Below are positions 28,722 through 36,830 of a stretch of 64,000 bases of DNA, in pieces. Both the position numbers and the translations under genes were made by a program. Position 1 is the first letter of the stretch. The number at the start of each line of letters is the position of its first letter. Origin of the DNA: Sorangium cellulosum (GTDB taxonomy: Bacteria; Myxococcota_A; Polyangia; Polyangiales; Polyangiaceae); contig NZ_CP012670.1 of assembly GCF_004135735.1 (NCBI RefSeq), positions 7,890,501 to 7,954,500 of the forward strand, in the 5' to 3' direction. The notes under the pieces were generated by a model that was given only the letters and a program-made list of their open reading frames with translations, was not told the DNA's origin and made no database searches.

Positions 28722-29342
28722 ATGCCCATGGCAGGCCGTCCGCAGCAGGCTCGATCGGTCGTCGCGCACGGCGGCGGCAGGCCGGGGTGGGCACGACGGC
28801 GGCAGGGCGTGCTCCCGCCGCTGATCTCGCTGGCGGTCGTCGCGTGCCGCGGGGATCGCCCGCGCGTCGAGGCAACGGAGCAACGCGCCGAGGCGCAGGC
28901 GAGCCCGGCGGACGCCGGAAAACCACCGGAGGACGCCGGAAAACCACCGGAGGACGCTGGAAAACCACCGGAGGACGCTGGAAAACCAGGAGAGCCGCCG
29001 CGCCCCGCGCCGACCGCGGTCTCCATCCCGGCGCCGTGGCACCTCACGATCCAGCCGACCGGAGGCCCCGGCGCGAGGATCGCGAGCATGGATATTCGCA
29101 GCTTCGCGACGCCACTCCTGGAGCCGGGCGATGTCATCCTCGCGGTCGACGGGCGGCCGGTCGACTCGAGCGCAGCGCTGGTGAGCTACCTGCGCGCCTG
29201 CTCGCCCGGCGACATGGTGGTGCTCACCGTGCGGAGGAACGAGACCACGCTCAACTACGCGATGCTCCAGGTCCCGAAGAGCGATGCGCCCCCCTCGCCG
29301 ACAGGCGCGGCGGAACAGGGCAGGCCCCCAGGCGGCGGTTGA
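28722..29342 (+). CDS. PDZ-domain lipoprotein with PEDAGKP repeats
   Basis: 206 residues. A basic start and hydrophobic helix end in a lipobox (LAVVAC-RG, about residue 42). Then comes an Ala/Glu linker with four PEDAGKP-type heptapeptide units (21-bp repeats at 28911-28994). The C-terminal 90 residues form a PDZ-like domain: ARIASMDIRSFATPLLEPGD, VILAVDGRPVDSSAALVSYL, GDMVVLTVRRN. No protease domain is attached, so it may act as a binding adaptor at the envelope. GTGAGGGGG lies upstream of the ATG. It converges with the PEGA protein gene. Confidence 0.7.
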   Translation: MPMAGRPQQARSVVAHGGGRPGWARRRQGVLPPLISLAVVACRGDRPRVEATEQRAEAQASPADAGKPPEDAGKPPEDAGKPPEDAGKPGEPPRPAPTAVSIPAPWHLTIQPTGGPGARIASMDIRSFATPLLEPGDVILAVDGRPVDSSAALVSYLRACSPGDMVVLTVRRNETTLNYAMLQVPKSDAPPSPTGAAEQGRPPGGG

Positions 29343-29412
29343 TGGGCCCACCTGGCCGGATGGCGCAGCAGGTGATTCCCTCGTCGAGGTCTCCCCGGAG
29401 ATCCTCGGCGGG

Positions 29413-30378
29413 TCAGAGGTGCAACGCGACGCCCGCCCCCGAGGGCCCCCACCACGGCGTCACCGAACCCGCCCTGAGCGGGCCCGGCGCCGGCTGCTTC
29501 AGCAGCAGGAACAGCCCGGCGCCCGCGGTCGCGACGCCGAGCCCGCCGAGGACGTCGCCCACGATCCCCTTGGTCCGCGCGGCCGTCGCTTCCGCGCCGT
29601 CGCGGCTGGCGGCGCGGCTCGCCTGATCCAGGCCGGCGAGGCCGAGGACCGCGCCCCCGGCGAAGAGCGCGGCGCCCACCCCCATGACGACGATCGGGGC
29701 GGTCCGATCCGGCGAGGCGCTGGACGCCTCGGCCACGGGGGGCAGGCCACCCCGAGCGTCCATGATGGGATGAACGGCCGCTGTCTCCGGCGTGAGCGCG
29801 ATCCGGAGCTCGATCGAGCGGCCCGCGTCGATGCGGAACTGGACAGCGGCGTCGCGGAACCCCGGGGCCCGCGCGACGATCTCGTGTGCGCCCGGATCCA
29901 GCTCGACGGCCTGATCCGACGCAGCGCGCAGCGGCTCTCCATCCATGGCCAGCGTGAGCCCGCCGACATGGCCTGGCGTGACCGAGATCGTCGCCCGGCC
30001 GACGCGCCGTTCGAGCGCAGCGATCGCCTGGCGCGCCGGCCCGGCGTAGGGCGCGGTCGTCGGCGTCGCCGGCTCGGCCAGAAAGGCGCGGAAGCTGGCG
30101 AGCGCGTCCGCGACGCGCCCGGTCTCCTTCTGCGCGACGCCGAGGCTATACCGGGTGATCGGGGCCGGCTTGATCGCGAACGACCGGGCGTAGAGCGCGC
30201 GCGCCTCCTCCCAGCGACCCTGCCTGGCCCGCTCCGCGCCCTCGATGAACAGCGCGCGCGCGCGCGCCACCTCCTGCTCGGTCTGCGCGGAGGCGAGGCG
30301 CGGGGACGCGGCCGAGAGCAGCGCCACGACGACAAGGGCGCCCATCCGACCGGATCGAGCGAGGCGTCGCGCGTTCAT
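29413..30378 (-). CDS. exported TPR/PEGA-domain protein
   Basis: 321 residues. Signal peptide (cut after LASA-QT, about residue 32). TPR-like repeats follow (EVARARALFIEGAERARQG, WEEARALYARSFAIKPAPIT), then a PEGA-type beta domain (VTPGHVGGLTLAMDGEPL..., ELDPGAHEIVARAPGF). A C-terminal segment with two hydrophobic stretches (IVVMGVGAALFAGGAVLGLAG and LGGLGVATAGAGLFLLL) suggests membrane anchoring. This build is typical of myxobacterial cell-envelope proteins. GGGAGAG precedes the ATG. Its start overlaps the stop of the Cys-rich lipoprotein gene by 4 bp, and the kinase gene lies just upstream, so the three are likely one operon. Confidence 0.78.
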   Translation of the reverse strand: MNARRLARSGRMGALVVVALLSAASPRLASAQTEQEVARARALFIEGAERARQGRWEEARALYARSFAIKPAPITRYSLGVAQKETGRVADALASFRAFLAEPATPTTAPYAGPARQAIAALERRVGRATISVTPGHVGGLTLAMDGEPLRAASDQAVELDPGAHEIVARAPGFRDAAVQFRIDAGRSIELRIALTPETAAVHPIMDARGGLPPVAEASSASPDRTAPIVVMGVGAALFAGGAVLGLAGLDQASRAASRDGAEATAARTKGIVGDVLGGLGVATAGAGLFLLLKQPAPGPLRAGSVTPWWGPSGAGVALHL

Positions 30379-30869
30379 TCGCACTCTCCCTGGTGGCACC
30401 GGCTGTCGTCCGAGCATGCGTTGCCGCAAGATCCACAGTGGTCGGGGTCGTTCTTCAGGCGCGTTTCGCAGCCGTTCTCCGCGTCCCCATCGCAATCCGC
30501 GCGATGGTCCGGGCACGTCAGCCCACCGCCAGCGCCGCCGCTCGCGCTCTCGCCGTCGCCCTCGTCCTCGTCGTTCTCGAGGTCGTCGCTCCCGCCGCCC
30601 GCGCCGCTGCTGGCTGTCTGGCCATCACCGCTGCTCGTCGCCTCGCCGCGCCCATCGCGGTCAGGCCGATCGAGATCGCCGCCGTCCCCCTGGAGGGATT
30701 GACCACCTTGCCCACCGACTCCCCCCGTCCCATCGGCCTTGTCGGACAGCTCGGCGCCGATCAGCGCGGAGCAGCCCCCCCCGCCCAGCGCCGCCGCGAG
30801 CGCGGACAGGAGGAGCAGCACATCGCCGAGACCGCGAACGGCATGGAGCTTCACCCCAGGACTGCGCAT
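30375..30869 (-). CDS. lipoprotein with Cys-rich C-terminus
   Basis: 164 residues. Lipobox GGGGC-SA near residue 29 after a hydrophobic helix. A long, acidic Gly/Ser/Asp-rich linker follows. The last 45 residues are Cys-rich: CPDHRADCDGDAENGCETRL, then DHCGSCGNACSDDSRC. This D-x-D-x-x-N-G-C-E ... C-G-x-C-x-x-x-C pattern recurs in myxobacterial surface proteins and is likely stabilised by disulfides or metal. It sits between the kinase gene (7 bp) and the TPR/PEGA gene (4-bp overlap), so it may be a signal or partner for the kinase's outer part. Confidence 0.7.
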   Translation of the reverse strand: MRSPGVKLHAVRGLGDVLLLLSALAAALGGGGCSALIGAELSDKADGTGGVGGQGGQSLQGDGGDLDRPDRDGRGEATSSGDGQTASSGAGGGSDDLENDEDEGDGESASGGAGGGLTCPDHRADCDGDAENGCETRLKNDPDHCGSCGNACSDDSRCHQGECE

Positions 30870-30876
30870 GACCACC

Positions 30877-32535
30877 TCAGAAGTCGGGCACCGCCGGAAG
30901 CGGCATGGACGTGGATACGGGCAGCGACGCGCGTCGCGCGCGCGCCTCGCTCTCCGGCGCGCTCTTCGTAGCCGCCGTGTCCGAGGCAGCCGCGCGCGGC
31001 GCCCCGCCGCCGTCGCGAACGACATCGGCAGCCGCTTCCGCCGGCGTCACCGCCCTCGGGGTTGCTGTCACCGGCGATGCTGCCCTCGGGGTTGCTGTCA
31101 CCGGCGATGCTGCCACCACCTCGGGTACCGCCGTCGAGATCGCCGGCGCCGCGATCACCGGCGCCGGCGCCGAGGCCGGCTCCGGGCCCTCGGCGAACGC
31201 TGCGGCCGCGGCCACCGGCGCGCCGGTGCCCGTGCCCCCACCCCGCACGTCGAGCCCCACGATCGCGACCATGGCCACGACACAGACGGCGAGGCCCCCG
31301 AAGAAGAGCGCCTTCTGCAGCCGCCGAGGAGGCGTCGGCTCGGCCCGGGATCGGCTCGGCTGCGCATCCATCCGGAGCGTTCCGCCCCGCCGCCCGACCG
31401 GCCCGGCCGGCGACGCCGCCGTCACCGTCGCCTCCGTGCCGGAGGGGCGGCGCGCCCCGCACGGCCCCGAGGCGACACCGACGCGCGTGGCCTGCGTGAC
31501 AGCGCCGCCCGCGGCGACCTGCGGCTCCGCCCCCCTCGCGAGCCAGTGATGCGTGAGCGACGTCCCCGCCACGTCCGCGGTGATCCCGCGCTCGACGGCC
31601 CAGCTCGCCAGCGCGCGACCGAGCGCGCGCATGCTGGGCCACCGCTCGGCCGGCGACTTGGCCAGTCCCCGCCGGAGGATCTGCCAGAGCGCATCGTCGC
31701 CCGCCGCGAGCTCGGTCGTGGGCACAGGCTCCTTGTTGAAGATCGCCGCGATGACCGCGCTGAGGCTCTCCCCGCTGAACGGCCGCCGTCCGGTGATGAG
31801 CTCGTAAAGCACCACGCAGAAGGCCCAGACATCGGCCTGCTCGCCGACCTCCAGCGCGCCGTCGGCCTGCTCGGGCGACATGGACTCGGGGCTGCCGACG
31901 ATCACCCCTCTCTGCGTGATCGCCGGGCTGTGGACATTGGCCACCTTGGCGATGCCGAAGTCGACGACCTTGGGCACGTGTCCGCCCGCCCCGTCGGGCA
32001 CGATGAGGATGTTCGCGGGCTTGATGTCGCGATGGACGACGCTCTGCGCATGCGCGGCCGCGAGCGCGCACGCGACCGGCAAGAGCATCTGGACCGCCTG
32101 CTCCGCCGGCATCCGGCCCCGCCTCTCCAGCCAGCTGGAGAGCGGCACGCCCTCGAGGAGCTCCATCACCAGGAACGGCTCGCCGGATTCGGTCTCTCCG
32201 AAATCGAACACGCGCACGATCGCCGGATGGCCGAGCCTCGCCGTCGCGCGCGCCTCCCGGAGCAGGCGCTCGGCGGCGTGGACATCGAAGCGCTCCTCGT
32301 GGAGCACCTTGATCGCCACATCGACGTCGAGCCACAGGCTGCGCGCCCGCCACACCGTCCCCATGCCCCCGACGCCCAGCCGGCCAACGATCTGGTACTT
32401 GCCGGCGAGGACGTCGCCCGGGGCGCGCTCCTTTTGCGGCAGCCCGCGCACGAAGGACGAACCACCGCCCGTGCTCGCATCGCCTCTCCTGGCGAACGAT
32501 CCGCGCTGACCGGGGGTCTCGCGTTCGTCCTTCAT
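30877..32535 (-). CDS. transmembrane Ser/Thr protein kinase
   Basis: 552 residues. Kinase domain about 40-320: GRLGVGGMGTVWRA glycine loop, VDVAIKVLHEERF lysine, VVHRDIKPANILI catalytic loop, VVDFGIAKV (DFG), MSPEQADG. A disordered linker follows, then one TM helix (LFFGGLAVCVVAMVAIVGLDV) and an extracytoplasmic Ala/Pro/Thr-rich tail with two ASPVTATPRA units. All catalytic residues are present, so it should be active. It is the first gene of a minus-strand set with the two envelope proteins, and it is divergent from the FHA-sigma54 regulator, a likely phosphotarget since FHA domains read phosphothreonine (inference). Confidence 0.92.
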   Translation of the reverse strand: MKDERETPGQRGSFARRGDASTGGGSSFVRGLPQKERAPGDVLAGKYQIVGRLGVGGMGTVWRARSLWLDVDVAIKVLHEERFDVHAAERLLREARATARLGHPAIVRVFDFGETESGEPFLVMELLEGVPLSSWLERRGRMPAEQAVQMLLPVACALAAAHAQSVVHRDIKPANILIVPDGAGGHVPKVVDFGIAKVANVHSPAITQRGVIVGSPESMSPEQADGALEVGEQADVWAFCVVLYELITGRRPFSGESLSAVIAAIFNKEPVPTTELAAGDDALWQILRRGLAKSPAERWPSMRALGRALASWAVERGITADVAGTSLTHHWLARGAEPQVAAGGAVTQATRVGVASGPCGARRPSGTEATVTAASPAGPVGRRGGTLRMDAQPSRSRAEPTPPRRLQKALFFGGLAVCVVAMVAIVGLDVRGGGTGTGAPVAAAAAFAEGPEPASAPAPVIAAPAISTAVPEVVAASPVTATPRAASPVTATPRAVTPAEAAADVVRDGGGAPRAAASDTAATKSAPESEARARRASLPVSTSMPLPAVPDF

Positions 32536-32830
32536 CGGTCGTCCACCGTCATCCACCTTTCCTGAAGCAAGCGGCGAACCACCAGCCACGCCCTGGCCAC
32601 GCGCGCCCCCGCGACGAACACCGCCGCCAGCGCCCCCTCTCCCACGGATGTCTGGCGAGCTCGTCGCCCTCTGGCGCGCCGTGCGCGGCCAGAAGAGCAA
32701 GACCGCGCACGCCAGACGAGGGGCGCGGCCGCGCGCATCGGTCACGCTGTGGCAATCTGCACCGCGGAGCGCCCCGGGACCGCGATGCGCAAAACGCCCG
32801 GCCATCGCATCCGGTGTGGCGAAATCCGCC

Positions 32831-34354
32831 ATGAACGATTTCTTGTCAGGAGGATCCTCCTGGTCGCAGGCTCGCGGTACACTCCGTGGCGACGTGGTGC
32901 CCGCAGCACCCCCGACAACCCTGGACGACTCGGTCGGGGCCGTCTCGGAGCACCTGCGCACGAGAGGGCCGACGCCTGGGCTCCTGCTTGTCTTCTCGGT
33001 GGACAGCCCCCGCTGCGACGTCCTCCCGCTGACGGACGGCGAGATCGAGCTCGGGCGCGGTGAGGTCGCGGGCGTACCCCTCGACGACCTGCGGATGTCG
33101 CGCCGGCACGCGCGCGTGCGCCGCGAAGGGGGCCGGTGGGAGATCGAGGATCTCGACAGCCGGAACGGCACGTCGCTCGACGGCATCCCGCTGACGGGCG
33201 TCCGCGCCGGCGCCGATCTGCGGGTCGTGCGCACCGGCTCGTCGGTGTTCCTGCTCGAGGCCGACGTGGAGCCGTTCCGGGTGGGGATCGTCCGCTCCGG
33301 AGGCACGATCCGCGGGGCGACGCTCAGCCGCGCGTGGGGCGCCATCGACGGCGCGGCGCGCTCCGGGACGACGCTGCACATCACCGGCGAGAGCGGGACC
33401 GGCAAGGAGCACGCGGCGCGGGCGTTCCACGCGCTCGGCCCGCGGCGCGGCGGGCCCTTCGTCGCCCTGAACTGCGCCGCCATCCCCGACGGCCTGGCCG
33501 AGCGGCTGCTCTTCGGCGCGCGCAAGGGCGCGTACTCGGGCGCCACGGCCGACGCCGAGGGGCACGTGCAGGCCGCGCACGGCGGGGTGCTCTTCCTCGA
33601 CGAGGTGGCCGAGCTCGACCTCGGCGTGCAGGCCAAGCTCCTCCGGGCGCTGGAGACGAGGGAGGTGATCCCCCTCGGCGCCTCGCGGCCCGTGCCGGTC
33701 GATTTCGCGCTGGTGTCCGCGACCCACAGGGACCTGCGGGCGCAGGTGGCCGCGGGGAAGCTGCGCGAGGATCTCTACTTCCGCATCGCGCGGCCGGCGG
33801 TCCGCGTCCCGCGGCTGAGCGAGCGGCTCGAGGAGATCCCGTGGCTCGTGGACGCGGCGCTGCGGAGCGCCGGACCGGCCGCGGAGCCCGGCCAGGAGAG
33901 CGCGCCGCCCGCGGCGCACGCGTCGCTCATCGAGGCGTGCCTGCTGCGGCCGTGGCCCGGCAACGTGCGCGAGCTCATGGTGGAGATCCGCGCGGCGGCG
34001 CAGGAGGCGCAGCTCGCGAGGTGCCCGGTGGTGCAGGCGCGGCACCTGTCGCCCTCGGCGGGGAAGATCTTCACCCCGTCCGCGACGAGCGCGCCGGCGC
34101 CGCCTGCGCCGCGCGCGGCGCCGATGGCCTCGCAGCCGCCGCAGCCGCCGCAGCAGGCGCGTGGCGAGCGGCGGCCGCGACGGGCGGCGGCGCTGCCCGC
34201 CGACCAGGTCATCGAGGAGGCGCTGCGCCGCGAGGACGGGAACGTGGCGCGCACGGCCCGGGTGCTGGGCGTGCACCGGACGCAGCTCCGCCGCTGGATC
34301 GAGCGGCGCCTCACGGGCGCCGGCGGCGGCCGCGACGAGGACGCGGGGGGGTGA
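32831..34354 (+). CDS. FHA-domain AAA+ (sigma54-type) transcription regulator
   Basis: 507 residues from the ATG at 32831. FHA domain about 70-150 with GRGEVAGVPL, SRRHARV and RNGTSLDG, which binds phosphothreonine. AAA+ domain about 155-400: Walker A GESGTGKE (186-193), Walker B GGVLFLDEVAEL, and LREDLYFRIA (arginine-finger region). The sigma54-contact loop reads GAYSGA (233-238) rather than GAFTGA, a change at the Phe and Thr. A proline-rich linker leads to a Fis-type helix-turn-helix (GNVARTARVLGVHRTQLRRW). The likely partner is the divergent kinase. Whether it can still drive sigma54 with GAYSGA is uncertain. The open frame extends upstream, but without domain content. Confidence 0.88.
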   Translation: MNDFLSGGSSWSQARGTLRGDVVPAAPPTTLDDSVGAVSEHLRTRGPTPGLLLVFSVDSPRCDVLPLTDGEIELGRGEVAGVPLDDLRMSRRHARVRREGGRWEIEDLDSRNGTSLDGIPLTGVRAGADLRVVRTGSSVFLLEADVEPFRVGIVRSGGTIRGATLSRAWGAIDGAARSGTTLHITGESGTGKEHAARAFHALGPRRGGPFVALNCAAIPDGLAERLLFGARKGAYSGATADAEGHVQAAHGGVLFLDEVAELDLGVQAKLLRALETREVIPLGASRPVPVDFALVSATHRDLRAQVAAGKLREDLYFRIARPAVRVPRLSERLEEIPWLVDAALRSAGPAAEPGQESAPPAAHASLIEACLLRPWPGNVRELMVEIRAAAQEAQLARCPVVQARHLSPSAGKIFTPSATSAPAPPAPRAAPMASQPPQPPQQARGERRPRRAAALPADQVIEEALRREDGNVARTARVLGVHRTQLRRWIERRLTGAGGGRDEDAGG

Positions 34355-34586
34355 GCGCCCCCGGCCCACGGCCCCGGGGACGCGCGGCCGTGAGCGCGCC
34401 AGCTCGTCCTGGCGCCCGGGGAGGTGGCGTGAGCACGGGACTTACCAGGTCAGGGAAACGCCACGTTCACAGGGAAGTGACGGTCACGGGGGTTGGCGAC
34501 CTCGGCCCAGATGGGGAGAGGGCGATCACACCCATGCTGGCGCGCGCGGGCGACTCGGCGGTTAAAGGCGTCTGCGGCAGGTGCTC

Positions 34587-35324
34587 TCAAGGGCAGGCGC
34601 AGACGCCGCCGTGGTGCGAGCAGCACCCGCGCTTCACGTAGGTGCAGGTCGGCGAGAGCGTGCCATCGCAGCAGCAGATGCGGCCCTCGGACGCCGGCCG
34701 CGGTCCGCCGGCGCGCGGGGGCCGCGCGGGGGCGGGGGCCTCGGCGGCCTCCTGGGCGCGCGACTCCCCGGCGGCCCGGAGGGCCTCGCGCTCCGCGATC
34801 AGCCGCTGCCCCTCCTCGTGGGAGGCGCGCACCTGGGCCGCCCGCGGGTCGAGCGGGGCGACGCCGGCGAGGTAGCGGAGGAGCGCGTCGCAGGCCGCGG
34901 TGTCGCCCCGCTGGGCGCAGGCGAGCTCGCTCGCGGCGAGCTCGAGCTCGGCGGCGTGGGCCGCCTCCTCGCGCCGGCGCGCGTCCTCGGCGGCCTCTAG
35001 CTCGGCGCGGCGGCGCTCGGCCTCCGCGGCCTCGCCGGCCTGCCGCCGCGCCTCGATCTGCGCCTGGCGCGCCTCGCGCTGCCGCCGGTAGCGGGCGACG
35101 AGGGCGCTCGACGCGCGCAGCGCGGCCTCGGCCTCCTCGCAGGACGACGCGCACCGATCGACGCGGGCCTTCGCCTCGAGCTGCAGCACGAGGCAGTCGG
35201 GCTCGCTCCTGCAGCCGCGCGCCAGCCGGGCCCGGAATCCGTCGTCGTTGCGCGCTCCGTCGCGATGAGCGCAGCCGGCGAGGAGGAGGACGAAGGGGAG
35301 CCAGGAGACGGAGCGGCGGAGCAC
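34587..35324 (-). CDS. coiled-coil lipoprotein with Cys-rich tail
   Basis: 245 residues from a GTG start. Lipobox LLLAGC-AH at about residue 16. Next comes a small Cys-containing section (RGCRSEPDCL), then a long charged helix (about 70-160) rich in Ala, Glu and Arg that would form a coiled coil. After a Pro/Ala linker, the last 30 residues are packed with cysteines: RICCCDGTLSPTC, then KRGCCSHHGGVCACP. The tail has nine Cys and two adjacent His, so it could bind a metal or form a disulfide knot. Function unknown. It is divergent from the nucleotidyltransferase gene with 75 bp between. Confidence 0.7.
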   Translation of the reverse strand: MLRRSVSWLPFVLLLAGCAHRDGARNDDGFRARLARGCRSEPDCLVLQLEAKARVDRCASSCEEAEAALRASSALVARYRRQREARQAQIEARRQAGEAAEAERRRAELEAAEDARRREEAAHAAELELAASELACAQRGDTAACDALLRYLAGVAPLDPRAAQVRASHEEGQRLIAEREALRAAGESRAQEAAEAPAPARPPRAGGPRPASEGRICCCDGTLSPTCTYVKRGCCSHHGGVCACP

Positions 35325-35399
35325 CGGGCGATTGTCCTTTGTTGCGGAGGGGCGGGAAAGGCGCAATCCTCCCCGGCCCGCGCGCGGGAGGCATCCGCC

Positions 35400-36008
35400 A
35401 TGAGCCTTTCCACCGTGCTCCGCGTCATCGGCCGCACGGACCGCGAGGTCCACAGCGTGTTCCGCACCGGGTCGCGCGTGTACGGCACCGCGACCGCGAC
35501 GTCCGACGAAGATTTCGTCGTCGTCCTCGCGCGCCGCGACGCGAGGCAGGATCTCGCGTTCTCGCCCGGCATCAACGTCGTCCTGCACGGGCTCGACACC
35601 TTCCGCGACGCCATCGCCGAGCACAGCGTCTTCGCGCTGGAGTGCCTGTTTCTCCCGCCCGAGCACCGACTCAAGGAGACGAGACCGCCCTTCCCGTTCA
35701 AGCTGGACCGGAAGAAGCTCGCCGCGTCGGCCGGGAGCCGCTCCGCGTCCGACTTCAAGAAGGCCGGCGCCCGCTTCGACGACGAGCCGGAGGCCTCGAA
35801 GAAGAAGCTCTTCCACTCCCTCCGGGTGCCGCTCTTCGCCGTGCAGATCGCCGAGACCGGCGCCATCCACGACTACGGCGCCGCGAACCCGACCTGGCGC
35901 GAGATCGTCGCGGACGAGCGCCTCGACTGGGAAGCCTACCGCGAGACCTACGGCCCGCTCCGCGAGAGGCTCTGCGAGCGGCTCGCCACGCTGGCCTCGC
36001 GGCGGTAG
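35400..36008 (+). CDS. Pol-beta-type nucleotidyltransferase
   Basis: 202 residues. The N-terminus has the nucleotidyltransferase core: FRTGSRVYGTATATSDEDFVVV, where Gly24-Ser25 and the acidic D36-x-D38 would hold the nucleotide and Mg2+. The C-terminal half is helical and charged (LDRKKLAASAGSRSASDFKKAG). The fold resembles DNA polymerase beta-like and minimal nucleotidyltransferases, not CCA-adding or PAP enzymes. Its substrate is unknown. It is convergent with the RNA ligase gene only 43 bp away and lies in a small cluster with HD-Pnk, so action on RNA ends or tRNA is a reasonable idea (inference). Confidence 0.75.
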   Translation: MSLSTVLRVIGRTDREVHSVFRTGSRVYGTATATSDEDFVVVLARRDARQDLAFSPGINVVLHGLDTFRDAIAEHSVFALECLFLPPEHRLKETRPPFPFKLDRKKLAASAGSRSASDFKKAGARFDDEPEASKKKLFHSLRVPLFAVQIAETGAIHDYGAANPTWREIVADERLDWEAYRETYGPLRERLCERLATLASRR

Positions 36009-36051
36009 CCGCGCCGCCGGCCCCATCACCGCGGGGGCCGCGCCGCCGGCC

Positions 36052-36729
36052 TCAGGGCGGCGGCCTGCCCGCCGGACCCGCCGCGAGCCTCTGCGGCCGG
36101 ATCTCCTGGTGCATCCAGTGCTCGTCCGTCTGCACGTGCCCGCGCCGCACCCACTTCGCGAGGCAGCGCTGGAACATCGCGTCCGGGAACTCCCCCGCGA
36201 CCCGCGCCACCACCCCCTCGCGCGGGCCGCCGAACGCGGAGGGCTCGCGGGCGAGCGCGCTCGTCAGCGCCTCGAGCTCGCGCTCGCTCTCGACGCTGCC
36301 CCGGAACAGGACAGGCACCGTGGGGAGCCCCAGATCCTTCGCCTGGGCCACGACCATGTCCCACTCCCAGAAGAGCCCCCGCGCGTCGTCGCGCACGCCG
36401 AAGACGAGAGAGTACCCCGGCAGCGCCTCGTACTCGATGGAGTGGACCGCATAGCAATACTCGCAGAAGAGCGATATGCCCTCCGAGAGCAGGTGCGCGA
36501 TGCTCGCGTGCGTGGCCTTCGCGAGATCGAAGCTCGGGTGGGCCGGAGGGCCCGCGTGCGAGCGAGAGAAGACGCTCTTCCGCGTGTACGTGAGGTTGCT
36601 CCCGTCGCACTTCTCGGTGATGACGATCTCGACGCCGAGCAGCCCCGACACGTCTGCCATCCTCTTGTCGTCCGACGTGCCGCCGGGCGACCATGGCAAG
36701 TGGAACGAGCGCGGGTATTTGGCCGACAT
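36052..36729 (-). CDS. ATP-dependent RNA ligase
   Basis: 225 residues. Nucleotidyltransferase motif I is EKCDGSNLTY with the AMP-accepting Lys40. FCEYCYAVHSIEYEALPGY (motif III/IIIa), REGVVARVAG (motif IV) and LAKWVRRGH (motif V) follow in order. The small size, with almost nothing beyond the adenylation domain, fits a bacterial Rnl-type ligase that needs pre-processed ends. The HD-Pnk gene starts 101 bp away on the opposite strand, the usual partner that makes 3'-OH and 5'-phosphate ends. Together they can heal and seal broken RNA. Specific targets are not known. Confidence 0.87.
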   Translation of the reverse strand: MSAKYPRSFHLPWSPGGTSDDKRMADVSGLLGVEIVITEKCDGSNLTYTRKSVFSRSHAGPPAHPSFDLAKATHASIAHLLSEGISLFCEYCYAVHSIEYEALPGYSLVFGVRDDARGLFWEWDMVVAQAKDLGLPTVPVLFRGSVESERELEALTSALAREPSAFGGPREGVVARVAGEFPDAMFQRCLAKWVRRGHVQTDEHWMHQEIRPQRLAAGPAGRPPP

Positions 36730-36830
36730 GGCGGCGTCAGGGTAGCACCGCCCCCCGGCGCGGACATGCTACGATCCTCGCGCGCTGCGCGCCTGCGGCC
36801 GGTACGCGCTCGCCATTGGGGTGCTCCGTC

